From contig JAUXMY010000028.1 of assembly GCA_030683005.1 (NCBI GenBank), positions 119,791 to 183,790 on the forward strand: 64,000 nt of DNA. The letters run 5' to 3'. The position numbers and the translations under genes are program-made. Source of the stretch: Caulobacter sp. Its GTDB lineage: Bacteria; Pseudomonadota; Alphaproteobacteria; Caulobacterales; Caulobacteraceae. Under the pieces are notes generated by a model, which searched no databases, had not been told where the DNA came from, and was given only the letters and a program-made list of their open reading frames with translations. Below, piece after piece: positions 36,302-46,900 of the stretch. Position 1 is the stretch's first letter. Each line of letters starts with the position of its first letter.

Positions 36302-37279
36302 CTAGGCCAGCTCGAACTGGCCGACGCGCTTGCGCAGGATGGCCTCGGCGTCGGCCATGATCTTGTCGATCAGGTCCTTCACCGTCGGGATGTCGTGGAT
36401 CAGGCCTGCGACCATGCCGCAGGACCAGCCGCCGGCGTCCATATTCCCGTCGCGCATGATGGCCGGATAGACGCCGGCCACTTCCGGGGCGATGTCGGCG
36501 AAGGTGAGGGCGGACCCCATCTCCTTCTCCTTGGCCAGCAGGCGCTCGACGCCCGCGTTCACCAGCACCCGCTCGGTATTGCGCAGGGGCCGCATGATCA
36601 GCCGGGTGTCGAGCTCGCTGGCGTCCACCAGGGCCTGCTTCACATTGGGGTGCACCGGCGCTTCCTGGGTCGCGATGAAGCGCGTGCCCATATTGATCCC
36701 GTCGGCGCCCAGGCAGAGTGCGGCGGCCAGCGAGCGCCCATCGGCCATGCCGCCCGAGGCCAGGAACGGAATCTCCAGCGCCTCGGCCGCCCGGGGCAGC
36801 AGGATGACGTTCGGCACGTCGTCCTCGCCCGGATGGCCGCCGCATTCAAAGCCGTCGACGCTGACTGCGTCGCAGCCGATGGCCTGGGCCTTCACCGCAT
36901 GGCGAACCGCCGTGCACTTGTGGATCACCTTGATGCCCGCCTCTTTCAGGGCCGGCAGGTACTTCTGCGGATTGTTGCCCGCCGTCTCGACGATCTTGAC
37001 GCCGGACTTGACGATCGCCTCGACGAAGCCCGGATAGTCCGGCGGCGTGACCGAGGGCAGGAAGGTCAGGTTCACCCCGAACGGCTTGTCGGTCATCCCC
37101 CGGCACCGGGCGATCTCGGCGGCCAGCTTCTCCGGCGTCCCCTGGGTCAGGCCGGTGATGATGCCCAAGCCCCCCGCATTGGACACCGCTGCGGCCATCT
37201 CGGCGAAGCCCACATAGTGCATGCCCCCCTGGACGATCGGATGCTCGACGCCGAGCAGGTCTGTGATGCGGGTCTTCAT
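36302..37279 (-). CDS. Nitronate monooxygenase family FMN oxidoreductase
   Basis: 325 residues, TIM-barrel flavoprotein of the NMO/2-nitropropane dioxygenase superfamily. FMN-binding and catalytic features: HPIVQGGMHYVGFAEMAAAVSNAGGLG, GVNLTFLPS, GFECGGHPGEDDV (the His region used as base), FLASGGMADGRSLAAALCLGADG and MGTRFIATQE. It may oxidise alkyl nitronates, but many members have other enoyl or quinone-type substrates. The start MKTRITDLLG has GGAGGAG just upstream; the longer open frame upstream is Pro-rich shadow. The 161 bp upstream to the restriction gene shows only an imperfect GC hairpin near 37388-37420. Confidence 0.85.
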   Translation of the reverse strand: MKTRITDLLGVEHPIVQGGMHYVGFAEMAAAVSNAGGLGIITGLTQGTPEKLAAEIARCRGMTDKPFGVNLTFLPSVTPPDYPGFVEAIVKSGVKIVETAGNNPQKYLPALKEAGIKVIHKCTAVRHAVKAQAIGCDAVSVDGFECGGHPGEDDVPNVILLPRAAEALEIPFLASGGMADGRSLAAALCLGADGINMGTRFIATQEAPVHPNVKQALVDASELDTRLIMRPLRNTERVLVNAGVERLLAKEKEMGSALTFADIAPEVAGVYPAIMRDGNMDAGGWSCGMVAGLIHDIPTVKDLIDKIMADAEAILRKRVGQFELA

Positions 37280-37440
37280 GGTCGGCTCCTCCCGGGGGGC
37301 TGTGTTTGTTGGGCGGAGTCGTGGCCGGAATGGGGGGCGTGTGCAAGGGTGAGCTTGGGGGGCGGGAGGAGACGTCGGTAGCTTGCTGCCGCCCGGCGGC
37401 TTTTGGCCCGGCGGTAGCGGCTCTGCCATGGCTGGCAGGA

Positions 37441-38361
37441 CTAGCCGCTGGTTCGCGTCAGATAATCTAGACCCTCCAACTGGAGTCCGGGAGAGGTGGG
37501 GTCCCACTCAAGCCGCCGAGTAACCGAAGAAAGATCCGGCGCACTGACGACGAAGCGCTCGTCGTACCGTGCATAGAGAGTGGCGAAGAAATCACTGAGC
37601 TTGAGCGGGCTACTAGGTGGAGGGAACGCTTCCACCAGCGTGCTCCTAGTATCCCCGTGCATCTCGACCAGTCCGAACCCAATGGCCTCGTATCGACTTA
37701 CATCGTCGCGGATGCCCCGGCGTCCCACCAACTCCCTCAGAGCATTATGGAATCGAACTATCCCGGCCACCGGTTCTCCGCCCTCGGTCATGGCAATGTC
37801 GTTCGCTGTGAGCGTCCTGGCGCCTTCAGGTGCGTCTTCCATTGAAGCGGCGACAGCTGCGGCATGATCGAGGGCGGCTTCGACGTTTCGGTTCGCGCGC
37901 AGAAGGACCAGATACCCGAGGACCAAGGCAGGGTAGGTGATGTGGAGGTTTGTGCATTCGCCAATAGTTTCCTCCATCCGGTTGGTGAGATTGCGGAATG
38001 CACCCGTTACCCCTTTACAGGATACGGCTAAGACTGGACCTATTCCTTCGCGGGTGACCACAACGTCAACATTTTTAGTCTTTAGGCCCCCGAGAACAGT
38101 GCGTTCACCTCCTCGGGCTAGTGTTGGATCAAACTCCAGTACCGGCGCGGCTCCACTGCGACGGCGAACATGGAAGGGCGGCCGAGGCGTTATGTCGTCA
38201 GGGCCGAAGCCGCCTTCGAGAACCAGCCTGCAGGCCACATACCAGTGCAGCGGCTTTATGTGGCTAGCGCTCTGCGTCTTGCCAGTGAACTCTGCAAAGG
38301 CGGCCAGCGCCTGGGCTTCGTTGGTCCACTGGCAGGTCCTGGCCTGCAAATCAGTCGGCAT
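37441..38361 (-). CDS. Probable type II restriction endonuclease partner of the adjacent methyltransferase
   Basis: 306 residues, no family recognised with certainty. A PD-(D/E)xK-like core is suggested by NVDVVV (Asp99) and 15 residues on AVSCKG (Ser114, Lys116), a D...SxK variant seen in some restriction enzymes, followed by a helix with Arg/Asn/Glu (RNLTNRMEETIGE). It starts 11 bp inside the end of the DNA methyltransferase gene, the typical M-then-R arrangement of a type II system. Base composition is clearly less GC-rich than its neighbours, and rare codons (ATA, CTA, TTT, AGA) appear, fitting recent transfer. Function is inferred from context. Confidence 0.6.
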   Translation of the reverse strand: MPTDLQARTCQWTNEAQALAAFAEFTGKTQSASHIKPLHWYVACRLVLEGGFGPDDITPRPPFHVRRRSGAAPVLEFDPTLARGGERTVLGGLKTKNVDVVVTREGIGPVLAVSCKGVTGAFRNLTNRMEETIGECTNLHITYPALVLGYLVLLRANRNVEAALDHAAAVAASMEDAPEGARTLTANDIAMTEGGEPVAGIVRFHNALRELVGRRGIRDDVSRYEAIGFGLVEMHGDTRSTLVEAFPPPSSPLKLSDFFATLYARYDERFVVSAPDLSSVTRRLEWDPTSPGLQLEGLDYLTRTSG

Positions 38362-39823
38362 AATGTCTCCACTTTTGGAGAACGCGAATTCCGGTCTCTA
38401 ACACTTCTGCCGCGGCATTTTCCGCAATGCACTGCGCTGGGAAGAGCACCCTGCTAGCTTCGCGAGGCTCGAGCTTCAGCATGCCGCCTCCCAACGCGTG
38501 ACCCTCCAATTCGCAACTCAAGCGTACGAAGGGAGTAGACCACTGCGGGAGAAACTTGGCTGCAAGTGCGCGGTCTTGGACTTGCACAGCGTGCACGCTG
38601 TTTGTGCAGGTCACGCCAGCGCTGTTTCGCACAAGGTTCACGGTTCTCCCGGCCATGTAGCTGAGCATATAATCCGGGACCTGCACGTCGGGCACCGCGT
38701 ACCACGGTGTGCGGTTTCGACACTTGTATCCACCGCGCGCGGCCATGCCGGCGCTGCTATCAAGATATTTTATGACGCTTGCCGGAAGGTCCTGGTCACG
38801 CTTCAATCGTAGCAGCAGCACAGGATCATCAGCCTGCTTCCACTTCTCTACGGTTTTCAGTGTGATTTGTCTGTCGGGCATAGCCCGGCCGTTCCGCAGG
38901 CTAGTGTGCAGAAAAGCGCCAGGGATCTTCCACCGTTTGGCCTCCGACGGCCTCAAGTGGAAGAAGTCATTGTCCCCGCTCACATAGCCGATACCTACGC
39001 TGGCAAAGCTGCCGAACCGTTGGCTTTCAGGATGGTTAGCTGCAAGGCCGTACAGGCTTCGGACTTCGGTAGGCAGGACGTACGGCCGGAGCCGCCGGGA
39101 CCAAACGGTCCTCCATTCGGCCAGATCTATCTTTACGGTCGGCTTTGGCGGCTCCCGCGACGGCTTGAACGTGTCGCAGACTGTCAGTTCTATGTGGGGT
39201 GCGGCACCGCCATAGCCCTCGGCGTACAGAAGCCAGCAGTCCTCAGAGAGAGCGGGAAAGAGCTTCTCCCGCACCGCCACGATGTGAACGGTCGAAAACG
39301 ATTCGACGAGGTAGTCCAATAGGGGAGCTGCATAGGGGGCGTGGCCGATCTCTGCGGGCACAACGAATGCCATCCGCCCACCTAGCTTCAGGAGCGCAGC
39401 TGTCGCGACCAGGAAGGGTGCCCAAGAGGAGGCAAGGCCTGAGAATGCTGCCCCGTGTCGCGAGCAAAGCTGCAAGGCGCGTTCGCGAACTGCGCCCTTA
39501 AAGTTCTGATAGCGGATGAAGGGTGGATTTCCTGCCGCGCATTCGAACCGCTCAGGGGTCTCTGCGGCCCATAGGAAAAAGTCTCCCTCATGGACCAGTG
39601 CCCACGGAGCTGCTGCGACGGCAGCTTGTGCGGAAAATGGGTTTTGCTCGATACCGACCGTTTTTGAGTGCGCGGATAGGAACTGGCCGTCACCGCAGGA
39701 CGGGTCCAAAAGGCGGTCGTTGGACGAACGCAAAGCCCAAGCCACCAGGGTCTCAGCGACGTCCCTCGGCGTAAAATAGGCACCCGCGAGTTTTTTGCAA
39801 AAGACCGGTGAGTGTATCCCCAT
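38351..39823 (-). CDS. Type II N6-adenine DNA methyltransferase (gamma class)
   Basis: 490 residues. AdoMet-binding motif I LLDPSCGDGQFL (about 38-49), motif II GIEQNP, and the catalytic motif IV NPPF (99-102, AAGNPPFIRYQNF) identify an amino-methyltransferase of the TaqI/Eco57I-like gamma class. The N-terminal KLAGAYFTPRDVAETLV is the motif X that precedes motif I in this class. The C-terminal half (LYGLAANHPESQRFGSFASVGIGYVSGDNDFF) should be target recognition. Lower GC than flanking genes. It overlaps the putative endonuclease gene; together they form a self-contained restriction-modification module. Recognition sequence unknown. Confidence 0.85.
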   Translation of the reverse strand: MGIHSPVFCKKLAGAYFTPRDVAETLVAWALRSSNDRLLDPSCGDGQFLSAHSKTVGIEQNPFSAQAAVAAAPWALVHEGDFFLWAAETPERFECAAGNPPFIRYQNFKGAVRERALQLCSRHGAAFSGLASSWAPFLVATAALLKLGGRMAFVVPAEIGHAPYAAPLLDYLVESFSTVHIVAVREKLFPALSEDCWLLYAEGYGGAAPHIELTVCDTFKPSREPPKPTVKIDLAEWRTVWSRRLRPYVLPTEVRSLYGLAANHPESQRFGSFASVGIGYVSGDNDFFHLRPSEAKRWKIPGAFLHTSLRNGRAMPDRQITLKTVEKWKQADDPVLLLRLKRDQDLPASVIKYLDSSAGMAARGGYKCRNRTPWYAVPDVQVPDYMLSYMAGRTVNLVRNSAGVTCTNSVHAVQVQDRALAAKFLPQWSTPFVRLSCELEGHALGGGMLKLEPREASRVLFPAQCIAENAAAEVLETGIRVLQKWRHYAD

Positions 39824-39970
39824 AACAGTGCAGCCTATCGTGTCTCACCAAGCGCTCAAGTCGCATGCGGCCAGAACATACAGAGAACATGAGGTGAGGG
39901 CCACCACCGCTTTGCTGTGACCCAACGCGACATCAGCTTCTCTTTGGGTTTTGAGGTCCCTAACGAACAA

Positions 39971-39994
39971 AGGGGCCGGCTTTCGCCGGCCCCT
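39971..39994 (-). terminator. Terminator downstream of trxA
   Basis: Perfect stem AGGGGCCGGC / GCCGGCCCCT with loop TTTC; read on the minus strand it is followed by TTTGTT. It lies 32 bp past the trxA stop. The 147 bp from the methyltransferase start to here hold no gene. Confidence 0.8.
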
Positions 39995-40025
39995 CTGCAA
40001 TCTCTCAGGCCTCAGCCCGGCAGGC

Positions 40026-40361
40026 TTACGCGGCCGGTTGGACGCCCGCTTCCGACAGCCACTCCAGGATCTTCTGTTTGGGCATGGCGCCGACCTTCAT
40101 GGACGACATCTGGCCGTCCTTGAACAGCATCATGGTCGGGATGCCGCGGACGCCGTAGCGCGACGGGGTGGTGGGGCTGTCTTCGATGTTCAGCTTGGCG
40201 ATGGTGACCTGGCCGGCCAGGTCGTCGGAGATCTGCTCCAGGGCCGGCGCGATCTGCTTGCAGGGGCCGCACCACTCGGCCCAGAAGTCCACCAGGACCG
40301 GGCCTTGCGCCTGCAGCACGTCTTTCTCGAAGGACTCGTCGGTGACGGTGACGGTGCTCAT
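40026..40361 (-). CDS. trxA: Thioredoxin
   Basis: 111 residues with FWAEWCGPCKQIAP (active-site WCGPC), buried Asp in VLVDFWAEW, and the cis-proline loop YGVRGIPTMMLFKDG. It is the general cytoplasmic disulfide reductase, reduced by thioredoxin reductase and NADPH. It is downstream of addA (79 bp). Confidence 0.97.
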   Translation of the reverse strand: MSTVTVTDESFEKDVLQAQGPVLVDFWAEWCGPCKQIAPALEQISDDLAGQVTIAKLNIEDSPTTPSRYGVRGIPTMMLFKDGQMSSMKVGAMPKQKILEWLSEAGVQPAA

Positions 40362-40440
40362 GGAAGCTCCTATTGCGACCCGGCGACAACGTGCGACGGG
40401 CGCTTCTCGATCCAGGATTTAAGGCGCAGGCGGCCGGCGA

Positions 40441-43400
40441 TCAACTCCTGGACCGGAGATCAGCCAGGGCCTGGGCCATCAGGAATTCTGGAACCGCCAT
40501 CAGCTTCGGGCCATCGGTCCACACCAGGGCCGCCTCGATGGCCCGGCCGGGGAAGACCTCGGCCAGCACGGCGGCATAGAGCGCCATCTGGCGGATATAG
40601 GCGGGATCGGCGTCCCCGATGGCGGCGGGCGAGGGGCGGTTGGTCTTGAAGTCGGCCACCAGCACCCTCTCTGCGCGCACCACCAGGCGGTCGATGCGGC
40701 CGGAGATCTGCAGGCCTTGGGGCAGGGCGGCGGCCGTGCCGGCGATGGCCACCTCGGCGCGGCCGTCGGCTGAGAAGACGTCGGCAAACCGGGCGTCGGC
40801 CAGCACGGCGAGCGCCGCGCCGGCCATCTCGGCCCGCTGGTCGTCGGTCAGGTCGGGCTCGCGGGCGAGGATGGCTGTGGCCGCGGCCTCGCGCTCGGCG
40901 AGGGCCAGGTCGGGCAGGATCTGCAACAGCCGGTGGATCAGCTCGCCCCGGCGGAACCGGCCAAGCCCGCCGACCCGGGCCAGCGGCGAAGGCGCCAGGA
41001 TCTCTTCCGCCTCGCCCAGGTCGGACGGCGAGGCGAAGCGGGCCAGGGGGTCGAGGGCCGCGTCGGCCCGCGCCCAGGCCGGCAGGGGGGCGGTGGTTTC
41101 GCTCGGCGCGACGCCCTGGCCCAGCACCTGCGGGTCCTCGCCGAACCGCTGGGCCTCCACCTGGCCGCAGGCGGCCGGCCGCAGGTGGGGGCCTATACCC
41201 TCATGGGCGAAGCCGGCCTGGATGGCCGCCCACCAGCCTTTGAGGTTCTCTTCCTTGGCCTTGGCGGCGATCCGGCCGCAGATCACCAGCCGGTCGCGGG
41301 CCCGGGTCAGGGCCACATAGAGCAGGCGGTAGGCCTCCTCCTCGTCCTTGCGGGCGCGCAAGTCCCGCGCCGCCGTCGAGGCCGCGCAGTCCAGCGTCTT
41401 GGACGGGCACCAGAGGAAGCCGCCGTCTTCGGTTTCCAGGAGCGGCGAGCCGCGGCCCAGGCCCGAGAGGGTGGTCTCCGGCAGGAAGACGATGGGCGCC
41501 TCCAGCCCCTTGGCGCCGTGGGCGGTCATGACGCGGACCTCGTTGCGGGCCGCCTCCATCTCGCGCTTGACGGTGATGTTGAGCCCGGCGAGCGCGTCGG
41601 CCAGGCCCTCCAGGTCGCAGATCCCCCGCTGTCCGGCGGCCTGGGCCTGGGCCAGGAACTCGTCCAGGGCGTCCTCGGCCTCGGTCCCCAGCCGCCGCAC
41701 GATCCTCTGGCGCATGGAGGCGCCGGCGCCGTCCCGCAGGGTGAGCAGCCGGCCATAGAATTCGAAGGGCCGCCGCTTCTGCGCCTCAGCCTGGGCGGCG
41801 GTCAGGAAGGCGAGCGCTGCAGTCCAGTCGGCGCGCTCATGGGCGCGGGCCTGCAGGGCGCTCCACAGGTCGCCGGGCTTGCGGGGCTTGGCGAGGCCAT
41901 AGAGGGCCTCGTCGTCCAGGCCGCAGAAGGGGCTCTTGAGCAGGGCCGCCAGGTTAAGCTCGTCCTGCGGGAAGAGCACGAACCTGGCCACGGCCAGCAG
42001 GTCGTCGAAGATGATGTGTTCCGAAAGCGCCAGCCGGTCGGCGCCGGCCACCGGCACGCCGCGGCGTTTCAGCGCCCGCAATATGTCCTCGAACAGGGCC
42101 TTGCGCCGCCGCACCAGGATCAGGACGTCGCCATAGCTCGCCGGCCGCCAGGCGCCGCGGGTTCCGTCCTCGCCGTCCAGGTCCTTGTCGAACACGCCGT
42201 CGCCCCTGGTCACCAGGTCCTCGATCTCGCAGGCGATGTTTTCGGCCAGCCGCCGGTTGGCGCTGGCGGGGCCTTCCACGTCGAGGGGCGCGTCCCAGGC
42301 CTCGCGTTCCTCGCCCTCGGGCTCGCGCTCCAGGGGCCAGACATCGACGCAGCCCCGGTGGTCGCGGCGCATCGGGATGTGGCGCACGGCGTCCTCGCCC
42401 CGGGCCGGCGGCACGCCGCCTTGGGTTTCAGGCGCGGAAAACACCGCATCGACAAAGCTCAGCACATCGACGGTGGAGCGCCAGGAGGCGGCCAGCGGCA
42501 CGCTCTGGGCCCGCGCGCCGGCGTCCCGGATGCGGGCGAGATAGGTCTCGGTCTCCTGGCGCAGGCGCTCGGGCGCGGCGCCCTGGAAGGAGTAGATCGA
42601 CTGTTTCTCGTCGCCGACCACGAACAGGCTGCGCAGGGCCTCGCGCTCGCGGCCTTGGCCGGCGAAGAACTCGGCGGTGAGGGCGCTGAGGATCTCCCAC
42701 TGTTCCGGCGCGGTGTCCTGGGCCTCGTCCAGCAGGATGTGGTCGATCCCGCCGTCCAGCTTGTAGAGCACCCAGGCGGCCATGGGGCGCTCGGCCACCA
42801 GGGACCGCGTCTTCTCGATCAGGTCGCCGAAATCGAGCGCGCCGGCGGCGGCCTTCTCCTGGCCGTAGGCCGTCAGATAGGCCTGGGCGAGCGCCAGCAC
42901 ATAGGCGCTGTCCCAGGCGATGTTGGCGGCCCGCACCTGGTCCCGCGCCGTGGCCAGCCGATCCTGCTCGTCCAGCAGGGCCTGACGCAGGGGCTCGGCC
43001 GAGGCCAGGGCCTTGGTCTTGGCGACCCACGCAGCTGGCGTGCCCTCGCCCCCTTGGGTGAACAGGGCCTTGAGCGCATCGGGCAGGGTCGCATGCGGGT
43101 CGGCCGCCACCGCCAGGAGCGTCTGCGAACAGGACTGGTCGGTCTTGCCCCCGAGCGCCAGGACCTCGGCCGCCTCCCGCCACAGCGCCCGGTCGAGATC
43201 CGCCATGGCGTCTGCGGCGACAGCCTCAGGGTCCTGCTCGCCGTCAAAGCCGCAGGTCTGCCAGATCCAGGCGAGCGCGCCCTCCAGCCCGCCCTCGCGG
43301 GCCACAAAGGCGTCCAGGGTGCCGCGGCGGGCCTCGAAGGTGGCGAACATCTGCTCGAAGGCGCGGAAATCCAGACTGACCGACAGCCGCGCATAGGCCT

Positions 43401-43944
43401 GGGCCACCGCGCCGGTTCCGGTGAGCGCATGGCGGGCCACGTCCTGGCGGGCGGCGCGGGCGATCAGGACCGCGGCCGGATCGTCCATCACCCGGAAGCC
43501 CGGCGAGATGCCCGCCTCCAGGGGGAAGCGCCGCAGCAGCTTTTCGCAGAAGGCGTGGATGGTCTGGATCTTCAGGCCGCCCGGGGTCTCCAGGGCCTGG
43601 GCGAACAGGGCGCGCGCGGCCGACAGGCGCGCGGCGTCATAGTCGCTGGCCTTGCGACCCTCCAGCTTGGCCAGCGCCTCGCGCAGGGCTGTGTCATCGC
43701 ACACCGACCACTGGCCCAGCAGGTCGAACAGCCGGCGCTGCATCTCCGCGGCGGCGGCCTTGGTGTAGGTGACACACAGGATGGCGGCGGGCGCGGCGCC
43801 CGCCAGCAGCAGCCGGGCCACCCGGTCGATCAGGGTCTTGGTCTTGCCCGATCCGGCATTGGCCGTGACGAAGGCCGAGAGGTCCGGATCAGCCGCCGTG
43901 CGCTGGGGATCGATGTCGAGGACGATGTCGGTGACTGGGCTCAT
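40441..43944 (-). CDS. addA: Double-strand break repair helicase AddA
   Basis: 1167 residues, UvrD-like superfamily 1 helicase with C-terminal nuclease. Walker A in TANAGSGKTKTLIDRV, DEAQDTAPEQWEIL (motif II), LFVVGDEKQSIYSFQGA (motif III), MTAHGAKGLEAPIVFLPE (motif V) and YVALTRARDRLVI (motif VI). The nuclease domain is seen at VLVADFKTNRP. With AddB it resects double-strand breaks for RecA loading. The ATG overlaps the addB stop (ATGA). Confidence 0.96.
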   Translation of the reverse strand: MSPVTDIVLDIDPQRTAADPDLSAFVTANAGSGKTKTLIDRVARLLLAGAAPAAILCVTYTKAAAAEMQRRLFDLLGQWSVCDDTALREALAKLEGRKASDYDAARLSAARALFAQALETPGGLKIQTIHAFCEKLLRRFPLEAGISPGFRVMDDPAAVLIARAARQDVARHALTGTGAVAQAYARLSVSLDFRAFEQMFATFEARRGTLDAFVAREGGLEGALAWIWQTCGFDGEQDPEAVAADAMADLDRALWREAAEVLALGGKTDQSCSQTLLAVAADPHATLPDALKALFTQGGEGTPAAWVAKTKALASAEPLRQALLDEQDRLATARDQVRAANIAWDSAYVLALAQAYLTAYGQEKAAAGALDFGDLIEKTRSLVAERPMAAWVLYKLDGGIDHILLDEAQDTAPEQWEILSALTAEFFAGQGREREALRSLFVVGDEKQSIYSFQGAAPERLRQETETYLARIRDAGARAQSVPLAASWRSTVDVLSFVDAVFSAPETQGGVPPARGEDAVRHIPMRRDHRGCVDVWPLEREPEGEEREAWDAPLDVEGPASANRRLAENIACEIEDLVTRGDGVFDKDLDGEDGTRGAWRPASYGDVLILVRRRKALFEDILRALKRRGVPVAGADRLALSEHIIFDDLLAVARFVLFPQDELNLAALLKSPFCGLDDEALYGLAKPRKPGDLWSALQARAHERADWTAALAFLTAAQAEAQKRRPFEFYGRLLTLRDGAGASMRQRIVRRLGTEAEDALDEFLAQAQAAGQRGICDLEGLADALAGLNITVKREMEAARNEVRVMTAHGAKGLEAPIVFLPETTLSGLGRGSPLLETEDGGFLWCPSKTLDCAASTAARDLRARKDEEEAYRLLYVALTRARDRLVICGRIAAKAKEENLKGWWAAIQAGFAHEGIGPHLRPAACGQVEAQRFGEDPQVLGQGVAPSETTAPLPAWARADAALDPLARFASPSDLGEAEEILAPSPLARVGGLGRFRRGELIHRLLQILPDLALAEREAAATAILAREPDLTDDQRAEMAGAALAVLADARFADVFSADGRAEVAIAGTAAALPQGLQISGRIDRLVVRAERVLVADFKTNRPSPAAIGDADPAYIRQMALYAAVLAEVFPGRAIEAALVWTDGPKLMAVPEFLMAQALADLRSRS

Positions 43945-46900
43945 GCCTCGCCCTCGCCGTCTTCGCCGCTGGTGGACCATTCGAACACCCGGGCCAGGTG
44001 GGCGTAGTCGCCGGCATAGTCGTGGACGAACTGCGGGGCGGTGCGCGACAGATAGGCCCGCTCGGGATCATCGAACTGGGCCAGCAGACGCAGGGCGCCG
44101 GCCAGGGCCTGTTCGGCGGCGTCATGGCTCTCGTCGCCTGCCGCCCCGCGGATTTCCACCTTGCCGGCCGGCTTGCGGCCGGTGACCTGCAGATAGACGA
44201 GGTCGCCGGGGGGCCTAGCCGGCACGCCCTCGAACCCGCCCCGGGCGACAATGGCCGCCGTCAGGGTCAACTGCGGGGAAAAGCCGGTCTCGACCATCTT
44301 CTTCGAGGGCGCCTGGCCGGTCTTGTAGTCGAGGACGTGGGCATAGCCGTCCGGGCCGGTCTCGATCCGGTCGGCCTTGGCGGTCAGGGTGAAGTCCCGC
44401 AGGCCGGCGCGGACGGTGATCTCGCCCTTGGCCTCCACATGGATGTCGCGGCCATCGGCCCTTCGCTCGGCCTCCAGGGCGACCACCCAGGCGGCCGCCT
44501 CCTGGGCCAGGGCCTGCTCGCGGGCAAGGGACTCCGGCGGGGCGCCGGCGGCGACCAGGGCCTCCAGATAGAGCGCAGCGAATTCCCGGGCCGGTTCCGG
44601 CGGCAGGGCCTTGGGGTGGCGCCTGGCGAAGATCTCAAAGGCCTCGTGGATGGCCGTGCCCCGGGCGCGAGCCTCCACCGGCTCGTCCGGCCGCTCCAGG
44701 CGGTAGAGCTTCAGGATGTCGCGGGCCCAGACCGCATAGGGGTCCCGGGTCAGGGATTCGATCCGAGTGACGGCGAACTGGTTCGGGCGGTCGGCCACAG
44801 GCGGGCGCGGCGCGGGCCGGCCGATCGGCTCGTAGTCCGGCGCGGCGTCCAGGGCGCGCGCCCAGTCCAGCAGGTCGGGCCGGCCCGGCAGGGTCAGGTC
44901 GGCGCCGCGGGCCAGGGTCTCCAGCCGCCAGAGCCAGCGGGACTTCACTGTCGGCTGGCCGTCCCGACGCTCCGAATGCAGCAGCACCACATTGGGGGCG
45001 CAGGCGGCTTGGGCGAAGTCGTGGGCGGCCAGGCCCACCCGGCGCTCGGGCGGCGGCAGGCCCAGACGCTCGCGCATGGGCCGCGACAGGAAGGGATCCA
45101 GCGGCGCCCCCTGCGGCCAGACGCCCTCCTCAAGGCCGGCCACCACCAGCCGGTCAGCCCGCACCAGGCGCGCCTCGATGGCGCCGAGGATGCGCAGGCG
45201 CGGATGGGTGGCGCCGCCGACGCGGACGGTCTCATCCCCCATCAGCCGCACCAGCAGGTCGGCGAAGCCCTTGGGCGTCACCGGCGGCAGGGCGCCGGCC
45301 TCGGCCATCAGCCCGGCCAGAAGCTGCGACAGGGCCTCGCCGCCAGCCCCGCCCCACAGGCGGCCCGAGGCGCCTGCGCTGTCGGCGGCAAGGGATTCCA
45401 GGGCGAGCGCCAGGGCGCGGGCCCGCTCGGCGGCGGGGCTGGGCTCGCTCATGTCGGTCAGGGGCGTGAGCGCCGCGCGCAGGACGGTGATCAGTCCGGC
45501 CGCGCCAGCCCTGCGTGTCGCGTCGGTTAGCTTCTCATCCAGGCGTCTCGTGAGCGCCGCCCAGTCGGCCGGGCGCGGTCCGCGCAGGCCATGGCGCTCC
45601 AGGTCGATCAGGCGGGCCTCCAGGGCCTCGCGGCTCTCCCCAAGGCGGGTGAGGGGATGCTTGAGGACGCCGAGCATCAGCACCGGATTGAGCGGCTCGG
45701 CCGCCAGCCTGGCGACCAGGCCCGCCAGCACGCCCGCAGGACAGGCCATCAGCGGCGCGCCGACCGAGGAGTCGGGGATCACGCCCCAGCGGGCGAGTTT
45801 GAGAGACACCCGGCGGGCCAGGTTCTGGTCGGGCGCCACCAGGGCGCCGGTGGCGCCAGGGATTTCCAGGGTCTCGCGCAACAGCAGGGCGGCCACCGTG
45901 GCGGCCTCCTCCTCGCTGCGGGCGGTGACGACCGACAGGCCGGCCAGGCCCTCAGCGATGGGATCGACCCCTTCTGTGGCGCCCTCGGCCCGCAGGGCGC
46001 TGATGACGTTCAACCAGTCGGCGGTGGCCTGGGCTGGGCGCAGGGCCTCATTGATCACCCGGCGGCGCCAGCGGCCCTGGCTCTGATAGGGCGCCGATGC
46101 CGGCCAGATCTCGACGGCCTCGCGGGTGAGGCCCGCCCGGGCCAGAAGGCGGCTGAGCGCCCCTTGCGGATGCTGCTCATCCACCTGGTCCCAGGCGGCG
46201 TCGGCGAGGCTTTCGTCGAGGCCGGGCAGGACCACGCAGCCCTGCGGCGCCTCGGCGATGACGGCCAGCAGATCAGCGGTGGCCGGCGCCGTGCCCGTGG
46301 AGCCGGCGGCGACCAGGACGCCCTCCGGCGGGCGAACAGCCCATTGTTCGGCCAGCGCCCGCAGCAGGGCGACCCGGCGCTGGCTGGTGTCGACGACGCC
46401 CAGGGCGGCCAGCCGCTCGGGCCAGGCCGCCAGGGCGGTCTCCAGAAAGGCGCGGGAGACCTGCCAGTGCTCGGCCAGTTCGACGTCCACCAGGCCGGCC
46501 AGGGCGCCAGAGGCGTCCACCTCCTCGATCTGCAGGCTGTCGAGGAAACCGCCCAGGGCGTCGGCCAGCTCCAGGGCGGCCGAGGCGTCCAGATCCCGCG
46601 ACAGAAGATGTTCGTGGGTCTTGACCAGTCGGGTCAGCTCCAGCCGCCGCCGCAGGGGATCTATGGCGGCCGGCAGGCGTGCGGCCAGGTCGCCCGGCTC
46701 AAAGGGGGGCTCGCCGGCGTCCAGGTCACCCAGCGGCCGGATCTGCGGCGGCAGCAGGGCCTGACCGCCGCCGGCCGCCAGGAAGGCGTCGGCCAGGGCC
46801 CGGGCGCCGCGGCGGGTCGGGGTCAGCACAGTGGCCTGGGACAGGGCCTCGGGTCCCAGGGGCGCCAGGGCCTCATAGAGGCCCCGAGCGAGGTCGTGGA

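Noticed and set aside
37388..37420. Imperfect GC hairpin after the restriction gene as a terminator
   Set aside because: The stem is interrupted and lacks a T-run; too weak to annotate.
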